Assembly: GCA_036924285.1 (NCBI GenBank)
Contig: JAYKYS010000004.1
Location: 15,966,001-16,030,000, forward strand
DNA: 64,000 nt
Reading direction: 5' to 3'
DNA from: Asterella californica
Lineage: Eukaryota > Streptophyta > Marchantiopsida > Marchantiales > Aytoniaceae
The notes under the pieces were generated by a model. That model worked only from the letters and a program-made list of their open reading frames with translations, did not search any database and was not told the origin of the DNA. Shown piece after piece: positions 29,974 to 41,480 of the stretch; within the stretch, counting starts at the first letter, position 1; each line of letters opens with the position of its first letter. The position numbers and the translations under genes are program-made.

Positions 29974-31944
29974 CTACTCAGATTGCACGGAGGCAATCTC
30001 TACCTGATCTGCTCCTATCGGAGCTCCTAACGTGGCTTCTGATAAGCTAGAAAGCCCTGCAGTTACCTCGGGTGTCACTGAGGTGGCTTCCTCCTCATCG
30101 TCTCTTGCTGGCCCTACTGTCGCTTCTGCTGCGTCTTCCTCGGCTTCGGCTTTTGCTTTGGAAGACAGAAGCGTCTTCTGGGAAGCGGAGTCGACCGGTG
30201 CTTCTTCCGTCTTCTGAGCCACTGGTGCAAGACTAGGGACCGTGGGGACCTCATTGGGATCCAGGGAAGTCGCTTCCTCCACGCAAAATACCTGGGAAGA
30301 CGGCTCGTCTTCCTGTCTTCCAGAAGACATCTTGTCTTCCGGGGCGTCTTCTGGAGTCTTCTCGTCTTCCAACGCTGTCGCGGCTTCTCGCTGCGTCTTC
30401 CAAGTGGTCTGCTCTTCTGCGAGGGTGGTGATCTTCTCCCGCACTCGCAGGACTTCCTGATCACGCTGCTGTACCCGCCTGCAACTCCTGGTTGCTCTTC
30501 CGAAGCTGCACCAGCTCCTTGGCAGAAGCGGCTGCTTCCGCCTTGTACTTGGCTGCAAGCTTCTCCGTGGTGCGGAGACTAGCTTCCAGCGACTCCGTCT
30601 TCTGCTGGCCTTCTATTGTCGCAGCAAGGTGCGCAGACCGAACCCAGGTTGTAAGGGCATTTCCTGTGCCTTCGCTCTCTTCTCCAGCAACTCCATAGCT
30701 GGCTGGATCTCCTTCTGGAAGTAGGCACTGAACTCCTCCAGTCGTCTTCCTGCGGAAGACAAGTTCATCTCCACCACTCGCTCGGAGGTGTCGACCTTGT
30801 CTTCTAGAGGCAAGGATGCCTCTTCCACCACGACGGCCTTCATCTTCTGCGCACGAGAAGAAGCTACTCTTCTCATCTTCCGGGGTGGAAGACTCCTCAT
30901 GGCAGGAGCGGCTCTCTTCTTTGCGCTTCCTCGCATCGCAGCAGGAGCGCCCATCCATCCTTCGTCTTCTGGAGTCTTCGGAAGACTCCCAAACGTTGTA
31001 GAAGCAGTCTTCTGCTCTGATCGGGTACTCTGCAGGTCTTCTTCCGTGTCGGACTCCGATCCTGAATAAATGAGGGAGATGGGTGTCCTCGGTACACTTC
31101 TGGGACCCATCTTCCTCAGTGGCGTGGCGTCTTCCGACCCACTAGACTCGTCTTCCCTCACCAGAAGCGTCTTCTGGTGAGAGCCGGGCCTCAGCTGTGG
31201 CATCAGAGTGGGAGGGGGCGTTGAGGTTGCCGTTCGGTCATCGTCTTCCGAGGTCTCCTCCTTCACCTCCTGTCGCTCCGTTGGCCCATACCCTGCCAGC
31301 TGATCTTCCCTAAGATCCCCCATGGCTACATACAAGTAGCAGAGGAAGGGCGTCAAGTGTCCTCCCGCCGGGGTACCCAAGTATGCTAGCTCCGTCTGTA
31401 CATAGTTGTGGATGTACGCGCCCCAATAGATGGGCACTCCGTCATCCCACACTGATTCCAGGAACTCCACGTCCTAATCTCCTAAGTACCTTGTCTTCTG
31501 CGCTTTCCCCTTGGGAAAGAGATGCAGAAACAATTTCGCCAGAAGTCGCTTCTTCGGCTCTCGGTAAGATTCGATCTTCCAACCGTTCCTCCCTTGCCTG
31601 TCTTCCACGAAAAGGCAGGTGGTGCTTCCAAGCACATGCCACGAACTCACGATCCTAGGCAAGATCTTCTTCTCGTACTAATATTCTCGGTTCTCGGACT
31701 CTGGCCTGTGAAAAGCCCTACGCCACCAATCTTCAATCCAGGAAGACGGTCTTCCTCGAGCTACTCCTGCTTTCGCAGGTACACGGTTACGAGGTGACAA
31801 CGCTGTCCATACCTCCTCCAGAAGTCCCTGGTCTACGAGGTTCCAATCCCACAGGAAGAAGTCGAGACCCAACTCCTTGAGGAAAGGAGTGGCCTCGGCC
31901 AATTCTGCCGCTGGTAACGTCAAGCCTCACGGATGCATCGACAT
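29974..31944 (-). pseudogene. LTR-embedded ORF of family E (complete LTR)
   Basis: About 656 codons from ATG 31,944 to the stop at 29,974; unrecognised family. A TGA at codon 6 (CGA expected), TAGs near 31,680 and 31,475, and a frameshift near 30,480 break it. Order: N-terminal domain (LGLDFFLWDWNLVDQGLLEE, SSWIEDWWRRAF, RNGWKIESYREPKKR, YWGAYIHNYVQTELAYLG); acidic Ser-rich linker with the basic PPRKMRRVASSRAQKMK; coiled coil (TTEKLAAKYKAEAAASAKEL); and a Glu/Ala/Ser-rich tail ending EIASVQSE. It differs by roughly 15% at protein level (eye estimate) from the ORF at 37,308-39,611. Confidence 0.65.
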
Positions 31945-32838
31945 ACTTGGAAGATCTGTTGCACTAAACCACAAGCACCTACTATGAGCTGAAGGCTCAG
32001 TTCTTCCCGAGTGCCCACAATCTAGCTTCTACTTCTCAGAAGACGAAACTAGTCTTCCAGAAGACAGCTACTCCGTCTTCCGGAATTCTAACAGTACTTC
32101 CTAAATAGCTCTCGTCTTCCGAGCTATATCTAAACAATTCTATCTAAGCAAGGCCTCGCATGGATTACCAAGAAGACAACCCACCTTGCATTACATCCTA
32201 CTTCTTATCAGAAGATACAAGATTCGCGAAACATCAAGTGCATAACAGGTTCGGAAGATGGTTGCGGTCTCCTGCGGTGACAGTGGGCTCTGGGAAGACA
32301 CTCGGGACAGCTTCCGATTCAATGTCTTTCTTGGAAGACCTTCCCAAAGTCAGACTTCCCTTCACTGGTCTCACCTGTCTTCGTCTTCCTACACGCAATC
32401 TATCCTCACAACAGACTCAAGACAATTGCACTATGTTCTTCTGACTTCTCACCTCTCATACGCACTCAGAAGAAGCTTGCTGCTCGGTGGGAAGACATGA
32501 CCCTTGACCATTCTCTCCAGATTCTGCCAGCAAGTCTTCTCACGACTCTTTTCTAAGTTCGGGAAGAAGAAGGGATGGCTGCTATAGGTCGGACAAAAGA
32601 GACCCGAAATGGACCCTCACGTCTTCTCGCTCATTTTGCCAGCCTTCCAGTCTTCTAGTCTCTCTAGGAAGATGTGGAGTTGAGAAGCTTGGAAGACCGG
32701 GAGACACAGGCCTAGTTCCCGACTTCCAACTTCTCAAAATAACAAAACAACTCACCACACCACTCAGGATTCGTACCAAGTCTCTCTAAACACAAAAGCA
32801 AAGCAAATCCACTCTTGATACGAATTGTGTTCAGTCGA

Positions 32839-32880
32839 CTTCCGAAGACAGTCTTCCGAAGACAGTCTTCCGAAGACAGT
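32839..32880. repeat. 14-bp tandem repeat in the family E LTR
   Basis: Three perfect units of CTTCCGAAGACAGT. The equivalent place in the other E LTRs (for example near 22,995 and 58,920) has a single unit, so the array expanded in this LTR only. Confidence 0.85.
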
Positions 32881-34100
32881 CAAGTTTAAGAAGCGTCTTC
32901 CGAAGATGTTCCCATCTTCCGAATCGTCTTCTGTTCTAGGTTTCGGGGGTAGAGAGATAGTAGGGTAGGGAAATTGGTAGCTGGGATCGTCAATTTGGGA
33001 ACGGGGTGTAGGGAAGCTCGAATTGAACTTAGGAAGGAGTAGGAAGATGTCTGACCGAAATTGGGCAGCGCTTCTGCGTCCAATGTCTCAATAGAAAGAA
33101 TGGGGAGGTGGGGGTAATCGATCAGGCTGCCTGCACACAACCAAGGAAGCGCGGGGAATACCAGCCAAAGACGAGAAGAAGTGGGAAGGGGAAAGAACGT
33201 GGGGAAGAACCTCTACAGTCTTCTTCTGCACCCCGAGTTGCCTTCGACCTCCGCGCGCTTCTCGGCTCTGGTCCTAGCTCCAATGCGACTCCTCACGACT
33301 GCGCCTGCTGTCAATTTCTGGTCACGCCTCGATTCCATCTTCGATTTCTACTCGCTACTCTCCAATGTCAGCTTCTCGGGAGCTCACAGAAACGCCTTCG
33401 CTCCCTGCCTTCCGTGCTCCAGCAATTCGGTCTCGCCCTTCGCCTAGCTGCCAACTGGTCTCTCCTACCTCGATGTCCTCACTCGATTCCTCTCTCGAAG
33501 CTCACTTGCGAAGCTCACTCAAAATCGATCTTCTCAAGCGCGTTGTGCTGCGGGAAGTTGGAATGTGCCTAATGTGCTTCCTGCGCATCTTCCCCACAGA
33601 TTAGGGGTTTTCGACCTTAGGTGTCTTTCCCGACCTACCTACCTATTTGGTGCGACCCAGTAGGTACACCTACTGTTTTACCCGAAGACTCGTGGTTAGG
33701 CCTTCGCGGTCGCTGTCTTCCGGAAGATGGTTGTCTTCCGCCGTCTTCTCGTCTTCCGAAGACAGCATCGAGAAGACGCTCTTCCGAAGACGGTCGTCTT
33801 CCGAAGAAGTCAACTTATTATTACAAACCGCCCTTAAGATCATCTTCCTGCTAAGGGAGACGTAACCTTAAGTAACAACGCTTCTTCAGTTATACAAACG
33901 AGTTATTAATCTCAAAAATTTTAAAAATTCGTGCATCCTGTAATTTGTGGGCACCACAAAAGGTTGCACCAAAGGTTTGGCCGAGAAGCCGTAGGTTGCT
34001 TCCGCTTGTCCTTCTGATTTAGAAAATGAACTTTCAGATCGGCAAATTGCTTCAGAACTTCATCGATACGGGGATCAAGTGCAGACTGAATGATCTGAGT

Positions 34101-35559
34101 CTAAGGCATCTTCTGCACAACTTCTTCCCTTGATCGTGTCTTCTCCTTCTTCTTCTTCCGTGTCTTCTTCTCTTGTTCAGATTCTGATTCTGAACTTTTG
34201 ACAGTAGACTCTTCAAAAGTAGAGGACACTTCCGAATCACTGTTATCAGTTTCAGTGGACTTGGACTTCCTAGAAGGCTTCTTCGACTTCTTGGACTTCT
34301 TCGAGGTCTTCCTTCTGTCTTTCGTCATATTCCGAGTGATGCTCGAGATTTCATACTGCTCGGCATGCTTCTGTACTTCTACTAAATCATCACCTCCTCC
34401 TCTTCTGCAGTACAACTCCATATCCTGAGACAATCCTCCCAAGTACCAGTCCACGGCTTGCTGGGCACAATAATCGGATCTTCCTTGGTTCTGATGGATG
34501 TGATCCAGGAGGTCTTCAAACCTCTCGGCGTAATCCCGCAGTGTCTCTTTCTTTTTCCGTTTGAGCCTCTGAAGTTCTATGAGGGTCATCCGATCATAGC
34601 CCACTCCTTTGAACATCTTCAGAAAAGCTGCCTTCAGGGTAGCCCAAGCGACCATTACTAACCCATCATCCAACATTTTACTCATCCATTTCCTTCCCTT
34701 CCCTACGATCAAAGTGGGAAATACATGGAGTCTGTCGGCATCCGAGTCTTCCTTGTTGGATTGAGAGATGGTCTCGAACATCGTGGTGAAGTCGTCCGCG
34801 TCAGCATCATCGTCGTACGGATGGTACTTCTGCCGAGTGTGGGAAGTCATGTCGACTGCCGGTTGATGCGACTACCAACTTCTTTCTCCCTCAGGTCCAG
34901 GTGGTGGAGATGGTCTTCTCAAAGGTCCAGGCCTGTCTGAATCACGAAGGTCGGCTTCTGAGTTAGAACTACTGTCAATGTCGCCTTCTGAGACGTCTGA
35001 AACGATCTCCTCTAGTCTTTCTTCACCTTGAGAGGCCTCTTCCGCACTTGGGAAGACGTCTTCCGAGTAACCAGTACCAAAATCTACTTTATACACGTGG
35101 TCATCCGGTTGGCTTCTGTCTTCTCCAAAGATTATGCTCGAGATGGAAGGTTCTTCCAACTCTACTGATCGGATCTTCCTGAGCTTTTCTTCTTTCTTTT
35201 GGTGTCTCAAGGATATCCGCTGCTCTCTAGAAGCGGTTCGCTGGGGTGAATGTGCCCACTCAAGATCTTTACTCGTGCGTCTTCTGCTTCTTCTTCTGAT
35301 CGGAGGCATCCACTAGAGTGTTGAGAAGAGATGTCCTTCTTCTTCTAATACTAGATCCGGTAGACTGAATGTCTGAACAACCGATCACATGTTCGGGACG
35401 TCTTTTTCTCTTGCTTCCTGTTGTACTCACTGCAGTCTTCCAAGATCGAGTCTTCCAAGAAGCTCTTGGAAGCGGGGAAGCGGCTTCTTCCAGTTCCCCT
35501 TGATGTATCTTATCAGCTTTTGGTTGCGGTTCCTGTCTTCTAGCAAGATAGAGTCCCAC
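34101..35559 (-). pseudogene. Family E gag
   Basis: Three open segments: 35,559-35,269, 35,309-34,872 and 34,850-34,101, separated by a frameshift and a TAG. The first two are basic and acidic spacer. The third has the gag core FPTLIVGKGRKWMSKM, WATLKAAFLKMFKGVGYDRM, LRDYAERFEDLLDHIHQNQG and WYLGGLSQDMELYC, then a Lys/Ser-rich tail with runs of KKSKKSKK. The product would assemble the particle. A TAG at 34,101 ends it before the knuckle. Confidence 0.8.
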
Positions 35560-35653
35560 AACACATTCAACTACAATCGAAGTTAGTTCGAAATGAAACT
35601 AACTACCGACACACAGATCCAGGAAGCTTAGAACAGAAGTTACTAAGATGAAA

Positions 35654-35671
35654 TCCCCGGCAGCGGTGCCA
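35654..35671 (-). other. Primer-binding site of family E (tRNA-Asp type)
   Basis: The minus strand TGGCACCGCTGCCGGGGA differs at two positions from the plant gypsy tRNA-Asp site TGGCGCCGTTGCCGGGGA. It lies four bases after the LTR end at 35,676, which fixes the E LTR's 3' boundary. Confidence 0.8.
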
Positions 35672-36934
35672 AAAATGGTGCTCACTATATGTAGTGTCGC
35701 AGGATTACTCCTTTTGTCCATTTCGTATACAAGATTTCGTTCCCACAGAGGATTTGCACAAGTAACGCTGCTCTAAGTTCTAAGATCTGTTCAAACACAC
35801 CAACACACGGGTTTTGTCTAGAAATCCCATCTTCTCACAAAACCACACGGCTTCCAGACCCTCCAAAAGGTGCTCTAGACCTAAACAAACAACTACTAAC
35901 TTAAGTATCACACAACTATTTACAGAAAAGTGCGGGAAGACGCTTCTTGCTTCCAGATCACTTCTTACGGTCTTCTCAATACCGTCTTCTCGAAGCAATT
36001 CTCGGCTTCTAGAGGTTCAACTCGGCTTCTCACACCTCCAGAAGACTGCTCCTGCTTCGTAGAAGTCGACTTAGCAACGGCTGTTACACCTTACTCTCTC
36101 TCTCACATTCCAATGGTTTAGATTAATCACAGGGTGTATGCCCCCTGTAGCCTTCCCAGGTTTTTGCCTACGGAAATGGTCTTCCTGCAGCACTACAACG
36201 ACATTCACCTTCACGGAAGCTCAATAGAAGTCTCGGAAGCTCACTAGAAGAAGGTAAGAAGATGGGGAAGATGGGAGAAGATGGGGAAAAAGAGAAAATC
36301 CAAACGAGAGAAAAACAAGATAAGAATAAGAAATTAAGACTCCGACATGCTTCTAGTCCGGATCTTGACTAACAAGCCATCCCTGCTTGTAATAGTTTGA
36401 GGAGGAAGACAACAAACGTGCGTACAGTTGCACAGTCTTCTACTTGAGGATGTTGTCTTTTGCTGTGGGAAGAAGGCTTCTTTCTTCTTCTCTCGCTGCT
36501 CCGACTACTCAGTCTTCTGGGATCCCTTACCCATAAGACCGTCCGTACGTAGATCCGAAGTGCTCCACTGGACGAGCCAAGCTGCGAATAAGCACAACTG
36601 CTGACAGTCACCGCCACTCAAGAAGAATGCTTCCCATGCACAATCGGGAGTGAATTCAAGGAAATCCCTCACCCAGAAGACACGGACAAAGCTTCTGCAC
36701 TCAAATCAGCAATCCATTCTCCGAGAAGAAGGCACATTGGTATTGGGAAGCTCACTCCCTCAACTTTCTGCTCCTACTCCTCGCCACAACAGTCTAGCCA
36801 GCAGGACTACACGAGGATGCCGTTCCCCGCTCCTAAACTGTCCACTACCTCCATCTACATCTTCGAACCACTGTTGACAACGAGCATGCAGACCCCTCCG
36901 GTATAATCCCAATCTATTCGTATGTCTCGAACAT

Positions 36935-37025
36935 CAAGTGTAGTGTGCACTGTGCGTAATGTGTCCCTACTCACAGTGATGCGTATACGCGCATAGCGTG
37001 CTCAGTGTGCTTAATGTGTCCAAAA
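36935..37025. other. Short segment private to one E LTR
   Basis: About 90 bases found in this LTR but not at the corresponding place in the other E LTR (near 29,600). It has repeated TGTGC/GTGTGC-like words (CACTGTGCGTAATGTGTCC, CAGTGTGCTTAATGTGTCC) around a perfect 10-base palindrome GCGTATACGC. No coding potential seen. Confidence 0.45.
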
Positions 37026-37307
37026 TCTTACTCTTCGGTCCTACTTATGCATCTGTCTTGAGACGCAGAGGAAGTTCCTCTCCAATCCTCAATTACAACC
37101 AGAGAGAGATGGATGCTGTCAGAAGGCTGCCACCCCACATGCAAGCGGTTCCTTTTCCTAATTAGCCATCCACCTTACTACTCCTGCGCTGCCTACTCTA
37201 CCACATGGTCACCTATCTAATATTACGCTAAACTGCCACCTCCTAAGATAGCATGTTTGGTTCCTACTAAGTTTGGACATGTCAACTTGTCTTCTGCGTT
37301 TGGCTAC

Positions 37308-39611
37308 CTACTCTAATTGCTCGGATGCAATCTCCATTGGATCTACTCCTACTTGAACTCCTAACTCGGCTTCTGATAAGCGGGGAAGCCCTGCAATTAC
37401 CTCGGGTGTTACTGAGGTGGCTTCCTCCTCAACATTCGTCGATGGCTCTGCTGCTGCTACTTCGGCTTCTGCTTCTGCTTCTGCTTCGGAAGACGGAAGC
37501 GTCTTCTGGGAAGCTGGGTCGACTTGTGCTTCCTCGATCTTCTGAGGCACTAGTCCGACACTGGGAGCCATGATGACCTCATAAAGGTCCGGAGAAGTCG
37601 CTTCCTCCACTCAGAATACCTGGGAAGACAGCTCTTGTTCCTATCTTCCAGGAGACATCTTGTCTTCCGGGGCTTCTTCCGGGGTCTTCTCAGCTTCCAA
37701 CGTTGTCACTACCAAGTGGACAGCGAGGTCGAACTCCTCCTTCTCCAAGTCGGATCCAGTCGATGGTGCTGGGGCTTGGGAAGATGCAGTTGCGAGTGGC
37801 GGAATCAAGGGAAGACCATAGAGTGTCTTCACTCCCTCTATCTGCTGATCCAAGTACCTGAACATGCTCTCCTTGCACTCTACCAACATCGCTGTGGACT
37901 CGTCGTCCTATTCTCTAGCTAAGGTAAGAAGCTTCCTACCCGCGGTGAAGTTGAACTTCTTCCGAAGCGCTTCCACCAACTGAGCTAACATCCCCTGTGC
38001 ACGAGCTTCCGCTGCTTCCTGCTATGTCTTCTCCGCTGCAGTCTGCGCTTCTGCAGCTTCCTGCAATGTCTTCCATGTCGTCTTCTCCTCTGTAAGGGCG
38101 GTGTTCTTTCCCCGCACTCGCATAACCTCCTGATCACGCTGTTGTAAACGCGCCTGCAACTCCTGGTTGCTCTTCTTCAGCTACGCTAACTCCTTGGCAG
38201 AAGCGGCTGCTTCCGTCTTGTACTTCACTGCGAGCTTCTCCGTGGTGCGGAGGTTGGCTTCCAGCGCTTCTACCTTCGTCTGGCCTTCTTCCTGCTGCAT
38301 CAGGGTGCGCAGACCGAATCCAGGCTGTAGTGGCTTCTCCTGAGCCTTAGCTCTCTTCTCGATCAACTCCATAGCTGGCTGGATCTCTGAGTGAAAGAAA
38401 GCACTAAATTCCTCCAGTCTTCTTCCCGTAGAAGACAGACTCATCTCCACGATCCTGTCGGAGATGTCGACCTTGTCTTCCCGAAGCAATGATGCCTCTT
38501 CCACCACTATGGTCTTCTGTTTCTGCGCACAGGAAGAAGCCACTCTTCTCATCTTCCGGGGTGGAAGATCTCTCTCCATGGCAGAAGCGGTCCTCTTTAC
38601 TGCGCTTCCTCGCATCGCAGTAGGAGTATCCATCCATCTTTCGTCTTCTGGAGTCTTCAGAAGACTCCCTGGTGTTGCAAAAGCGGTCTTCTACGCAGCT
38701 CGGGTACTCAGTGGCTCATCTGGTGAGTCGGACTCCGATCCAGAGTGAATGATCGAGAAGGAGATGGTCTTCTTAGGCACGTTCCTAGGACCCATCTTCC
38801 TTGGTGGTGTCGCGTCTTCCGATCCACTAGAGTCGTCTTCCTTCACCAGAAGCGTCTTCTGATGAGTACCGGATCTCATCTGCGGCATCAGAGTGAGAGA
38901 GGGAGTCATTGCTGCTGCTCGGTCGTCTTCTTCTGAGGTCTCCTCCTTCGTCTCATGCTGCCCTGTTGGTCCATATCTCGCCAACTGATCTTCCGTGAGA
39001 TCCCCCTTGGCCACATACAGAATAAGATGTCCTCCTGCCGGGGTACCTAAGTATACCAGCTATGTCTGTACCTAAGCGTGGAAGAACGCACCCCAATTGA
39101 AGTTCTCTCCGGCACACACTGCTTCCAGGAACTCCACGTCTTGATCTCCAAGGTACCTCGTCTTCTGCGCCTTCCCCTTAGGAAAGAGATGAAGGAACAA
39201 CTTCGTCAGAAGACGCTTCTGCGGCTCTCGGTAAGATTCAACCTTCCAGCCGTTTCTTCCTTGCCTGTCCTCCAGGAAGAGACAACTTGTGCTTCTAGAC
39301 ACATGCCACTTACCCGAGATCATGGGTAAGATCTTCTTCTCGAGCCAACAACCTCGGTTCTCAGATTCTGGCCAGTGAAAGGCCCTGCGCCACCAATCCT
39401 CGGTCCAAGAAGATGGTGTTCCTTGAGCTACTCCTGCCTTCGCAGGTACACGGTTGTAGGGCGGTAATGCTGCCCAAACCTCCTCCAGAAGACCCTGGTC
39501 GGCGAGGTTCCAATCCCACAGGAAGAAGTCGAGACCCAACTCCTTAATGAAGGGTTTGGCCTCGGCGAGTTCTGCTGCCGGTAACACCAACCCTCGAGGA
39601 TGCATCGACAT
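37308..39611 (-). pseudogene. LTR-embedded ORF of family E (5' LTR; fullest copy)
   Basis: About 768 codons from ATG 39,611 to the stop at 37,308; not recognised. The N-terminal 179 codons are open (MSMHPRGLVLPAAELAEAK, LGLDFFLWDWNLADQGLLEE, SSWTEDWWRRAF, RNGWKVESYREPQKR, NWGAFFHA). Two stops follow near 39,065. Next come an acidic linker (DDSSGSEDATPPRKMG), a basic PPRKMRRVASS, and a coiled coil (TTEKLAVKYKTEAAASAKEL onward). After breaks near 38,180-37,900 a Glu/Ala tail ends EIASEQLE. The architecture parallels the family D ORF. Expression, if any, could come from its own promoter or as a 3'-most ORF; the sequence does not decide. Confidence 0.65.
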
Positions 39612-40970
39612 ACTTGAAACTCTATTGCACTAAGCCACACGTACTTACTATTAGCTGAAGGCTCAGTCCTTCCGAAGTTCTCACAGTCTAGCTTCCACTC
39701 TCAAAAGATGAATCTAGTCTTCCAGAAGACAGCTACTCCGTCTTCCGGGATTCTAACAGTGCTTCCTAAATAGCTCTCGTCTTCCGAGCTATATCTAAAC
39801 AATCCTAACTAAGCAAGGCCTCGCATGGATTCCTAAGAAGACAACCCACCTTGCATTACATCCTACTTCCTAACAGAAGATACAAGATTTGCGAGAAGTA
39901 GAGTGTGTAATAGGTTCAGAAGTTGGTTGCGGGCTCCTACAGTGACAGTGGCCTCTGGGAAGACTCTCGAGACAGCTTTCGATTCAATACCGTTCTCGGA
40001 AGACTTCCCGAAGCAAGACTTCCCTTCACAGGTCTCACCTATCTTCTGCTTCCTACACGCAATCTAACCTCACAACAGACACAAGACACTCGCACTCTGT
40101 TCTTCTGACTTCTCACCTCTCATACACACTCAGAAGAAGCTTGTCGCATGATGGGAAGACATGACCCTTGACCATTCTCTCCAGATTCTGCCAGCAAGGC
40201 TTCTCACAACTCTCTTCTAAGTTCTAGAAGAAGAAGGAATAGGCTGCTATGGGTCGGACAGAAGAGATCCGTAACGGACCCTCACGTCTTCTCACGCATT
40301 CTGCCAACCTTTCCAATCTTCTAGTCTCTCTAGGAAGATGTGGATTTGAGAAGCTTGAAAGACTGGGAGGCACAGGCCTAGTTCTTGACTTTTAACTTCT
40401 CGAAATAACAAACAACTCACCAAGCCACTCGGGATTCGTACCAAGCCTCTCTTAACACCAAAGCAAAGCCAATCCACCCTTGATACGAATTGCACACATT
40501 CGTCTTTCAAAGACAGTCAGGCTTTCGAAGCGTATTCCGAAGATGTTCAGGTTACAGAAGCGTCTTCTGTTCAAGGTTTCGAGAGTAGAGGGATGGTAGG
40601 ATAGAGAAATTGATAGCTGTGATCTCTAATTTGAGGACAATGGGCAGGGAAGCTCGAATTGCACTCGAGAAGAAGCAAGAAGATGAATGTCAAAAATAGG
40701 ACAGCGCTTCCGTACCCAATGTCTCAGAAGGAAAAATGTGAGGAAGGAATCAGATCGGTTTGTCTACAAACAACCGGGGAAGCGCGGGGGATACCAAGCA
40801 AAAGGTGAGAAGCAGTGGGATGGGAAGAGAACATGAGAAGAACCTCAAACAGTCTTCTGTCTGCTTCCCAAGCTGTCTTCAATCTTCTGCGCGCTTCAAG
40901 CTCTGACCCCAGCTCCAATGTGACTCCACAGAGCTGCTTCCGCCGTCAATTCCTTGCTACACCTCAATCG

Positions 40971-41411
40971 AGCTTCTTCATTCGAAGAAGTAAACTGATC
41001 TTGATCTGCAGAAGTACTTCCTACCCCCGGATCAGGAGTAAACAACTACGGATATAAAACAGTATTGACTTCGGGAAAAGGTTTCCACCCTATTTCGCTT
41101 TCTGGATGTTCGATCTCATCACTTAGCCGAGTGGTAACTTCTTCGAAGTCAAGTTCTCTCTGAGCAGATTCGAGAGGAGTTGGAGGTAATGACTTTGGTG
41201 TCGGGGGTGAACTTGATTCACCAAGGCTTGGTTCCTTCCTCTTCCATTCTTTTGAGTTAGGTGTTCTCCAACCTCGTTCTCTCTTCTTATGCTCTTCTTT
41301 TAACCGACGAGCTTCTTCCAAAATTTGTTCTCGATATTCTGCTCGTCTTTCACGCCTCCTGTCTCTCTCAGATTGCACGTTTCCAAGAGGATCAGGCTTG
41401 CCCGTCGACAT
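40971..41411 (-). pseudogene. Family D gag, N-terminal fragment (copy 2)
   Basis: ATG 41,411 (MSTGKPDPLGNVQSERDRRR) and open to the TAG at 41,046, so 121 codons survive without the TGA seen in copy 1. Strongly charged (EEARRLKEEHKKRERGW), then Ser/Pro-rich. Beyond the TAG the frame continues to the junction with the E LTR at about 40,971. No capsid core remains. Confidence 0.65.
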
Positions 41412-41462
41412 ACATGTCTCTGGACTTTTGTTCAATGATCTTGGATAATTTAAGCATTCGCA

Positions 41463-41480
41463 TCTCCAGCAGCGGCGCCA
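41463..41480 (-). other. Primer-binding site of family D (copy 2)
   Basis: Identical to 3,154-3,171: TGGCGCCGCTGCTGGAGA on the minus strand. Confidence 0.7.

Larger units (their letters stand above)
28345..33956 (-). repeat. Family E LTR, nearly complete, minus strand
   Basis: 5,612 bp. On the minus strand it starts TGGTGCCCAC at 33,956 and runs to 28,345, lacking only the last 20 or so bases when compared with the end at 35,676 (GAGCACCA). It has about 2.0 kb upstream of the embedded ORF, the ORF (29,974-31,944), and about 1.6 kb after it. GAAGAC/GTCTTC words are extremely frequent. It follows truncated E gag at 33,957 with no polypurine tract between them. Confidence 0.8.
33957..35675 (-). 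mobile_element. Family E internal region: gag only
   Basis: Lies between a 5' LTR (35,676 upwards, with primer site) and the LTR ending at 33,956. It holds gag but no protease, RT, RNase H or integrase. The gag reading runs on past a stop to PNLWCNL, probably the first Cys of a zinc knuckle, and the LTR TG follows within about ten bases. It is therefore an internally deleted, pol-less derivative. Confidence 0.75.
35676..40970 (-). repeat. Family E 5' LTR, TG end truncated
   Basis: The 3' boundary is GAGCACCA at 35,676, which mirrors the LTR start TGGTGCTC and gives an 8-bp terminal inverted repeat. It runs 5.3 kb to a break with family D gag at about 40,970, lacking roughly the first 0.6 kb. 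It includes the embedded ORF at 37,308-39,611. The right half (from 38,310) is the start of duplication copy 2. Confidence 0.8.

Noticed and set aside
32839..32880. CRISPR-like repeat
   Set aside because: Units are contiguous, 14 bp and without spacers.
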